Positions 63,053 through 64,000 of a DNA stretch of 64,000 bases are shown here, in pieces (position 1 is the first letter of the stretch; every line of letters starts with the position of its first letter). The DNA lies in NCBI RefSeq assembly GCF_036323735.1, contig NC_086033.1, forward strand, positions 3,407,826 through 3,471,825. Direction: 5' to 3'. The stretch is from Rattus norvegicus. Lineage: Eukaryota > Chordata > Mammalia > Rodentia > Muridae. Position numbers and translations under genes: made by a program. Under the pieces are notes generated by a model. That model ran no database searches. It was not told the origin of the DNA and saw nothing but the letters and a program-made list of their open reading frames with translations.

Positions 63053-63510
63053 AAAACAGTATTCAGGATCTACAGCATGTATTAACCAATACACCCTGTA
63101 CTGATTGAATGATTGCCCAACATGTATGAGATCTTAAGTTCGTTCCTTAGTACCTCAGGGGCAACTTTTTACTGCTCATCTGATGACGAGATCTGAATCC
63201 ATTTTCAGATAAATCTGCTTTGTTCCTAAATCAAAGCAAACCTAGTTCCTAGACATGAACTGCTTTCTAAAGATATTTTCATTTATTTATTTATTTCCAC
63301 TCTGCCTATTCTCTTTCTTATCCATCAATATCAGTGGCCATACTCCTATTGGATCCAAAACTATACACGGGTTTGTGGCGTCGATCCTCTAGGGCTAATT
63401 TAGGCACATGGGCAAAGGAAGGTATGATTTCAGGGGCTTTGGAATCTGTTTCATGAACCTAAGAGGTTAGTTTCCACCACCAATGCTGACAGGCTCAAAG
63501 CAATACTAAA

Positions 63511-63643
63511 CAGGAAGGGAGGGAGGGAGGAAGGGAGGGACGGACGGAGGGACGGAGGGACGGAGGGACGGAGGGACGGAGGGACGGAGGGACGGAGGGA
63601 CGGAGGGACGGAGGGACGGAGGGATGGAGGGACGGAGGGAGGG
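63511..63643. repeat. (GGGACGGA)n purine-rich minisatellite
   Basis: GGGA/GGAA lead-in, then about a dozen gggacgga octamers to 63643 with one gggatgga variant. Each unit carries one CpG. The minus strand reads as an SVPPSLRP repeat, an artefact. Confidence 0.95.
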
Positions 63644-63756
63644 TAGACGAACAATCTATCTAGTAAGTTGTTATCCACATTATTCCTAAACTATGTAAGC
63701 TTGGGGTCCCAGAGCTTCACTCATGAGTGCTCTTTGACCGTATAAGACTAAAGTGT

Positions 63757-63805
63757 GGGGGTTGGGGATTTGGGTTCGGTCCCCAGCTCCGAGAAAAAAA
63801 AAAAG
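63757..63805 (+). mobile_element. ID element, copy 8, internally deleted
   Basis: ggggttggggattt is joined directly to gggttcggtccccagctccg, so about 40 bp including the A-box core and stem are missing while the B-box is kept. It has an A-tail. ctaaagtgt is duplicated (63748-63756 and 63806-63814), so the ends are original. Confidence 0.9.
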
Positions 63806-64000
63806 CTAAAGTGTTAGCTAAAAAAGCTAAAGTTAGGACTCTGCAAGGTCTAGACTAGAAAAAGAACTGCTTGCTGTGCCATTTAGAAATCCTATTTGCA
63901 ATAATGAGAGAAATTGCAATATTGGAGGAAGTTGGGGTGAAGGGGCAAAGTAAGCTGGGCCAGTGTGAACTGTTTTGCTTGTAGTGACTAAAACTTCTGC

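Overview
This is a 64 kb stretch of rodent, almost certainly rat (Rattus norvegicus), genomic DNA. Three things point to rat. There are eight ID-type SINEs derived from BC1 RNA, several with fresh A-tails and exact target-site duplications. There is an almost intact young rat-type LINE-1. B1, B2, B3 and B4/RSINE1 SINEs are dense throughout. I find no host protein-coding exon I can defend, no rRNA and no functional tRNA gene. The window reads as intergenic or intronic DNA built from layered transposons and tandem repeats. All family names come from visual recognition and were not checked against a repeat library.

Layout. 1-9.3 kb: old SINEs, a minus-strand Lx-type L1 3' end (about 1.69-2.64 kb), a 45-bp minisatellite inside a B3 (3.75 kb), a long TATACACA microsatellite (6.25-6.62 kb) and an LTR-like repeat (7.0-7.4 kb). 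9.3-11.6 kb: a decayed L1 ORF2 fragment broken by an LTR-like sequence and a B2. About 12-17 kb: a broken gammaretrovirus-like endogenous retrovirus. It has a possible nucleocapsid remnant, surface and transmembrane env remnants with a CX6CC motif, a polypurine tract and a 385-bp LTR, and is interrupted by at least three later insertions. 18.1-20.5 kb: B1/B3/B4 SINEs, a 16-copy 26-bp minisatellite made from a SINE head, and a MaLR LTR. 20.97-28.06 kb: an ID element and a 6.9-kb L1 inserted one into the other's target duplication. The L1 has a two-unit 5' UTR, an intact ORF1, an ORF2 with one frameshift, a G-rich 3' UTR and a poly-A tail.

28-46.9 kb: SINEs, three hAT-type DNA transposon copies (one inside a B1, with an 8-bp duplication), solo LTRs, ancient L1 and MIR pieces, simple repeats, and a second SINE-head minisatellite (35.1 kb). 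46.9-53 kb: ancient L1, a 1.4-kb degenerate GC-rich repeat, a 570-bp CAGCTCC array rich in AGCT, and a 14-copy 26-bp minisatellite (52.4 kb). 53-64 kb: B1/B2/ID/B4 SINEs, L2 remnants, a B2-B1 chimera, a purine array and an internally deleted ID element.

The only sequence organised as a gene system is the L1. Its ORF1 (RNA-binding chaperone) and ORF2 (endonuclease plus reverse transcriptase) are the usual source of machinery for mobilising B1, B2 and ID SINEs. In this copy ORF2 would stop after the reverse-transcriptase domain. The most unusual pattern is that at least two, possibly three, minisatellites with 24-26 bp units appear to be tandem amplifications of the Pol III A-box head of tRNA-derived SINEs.
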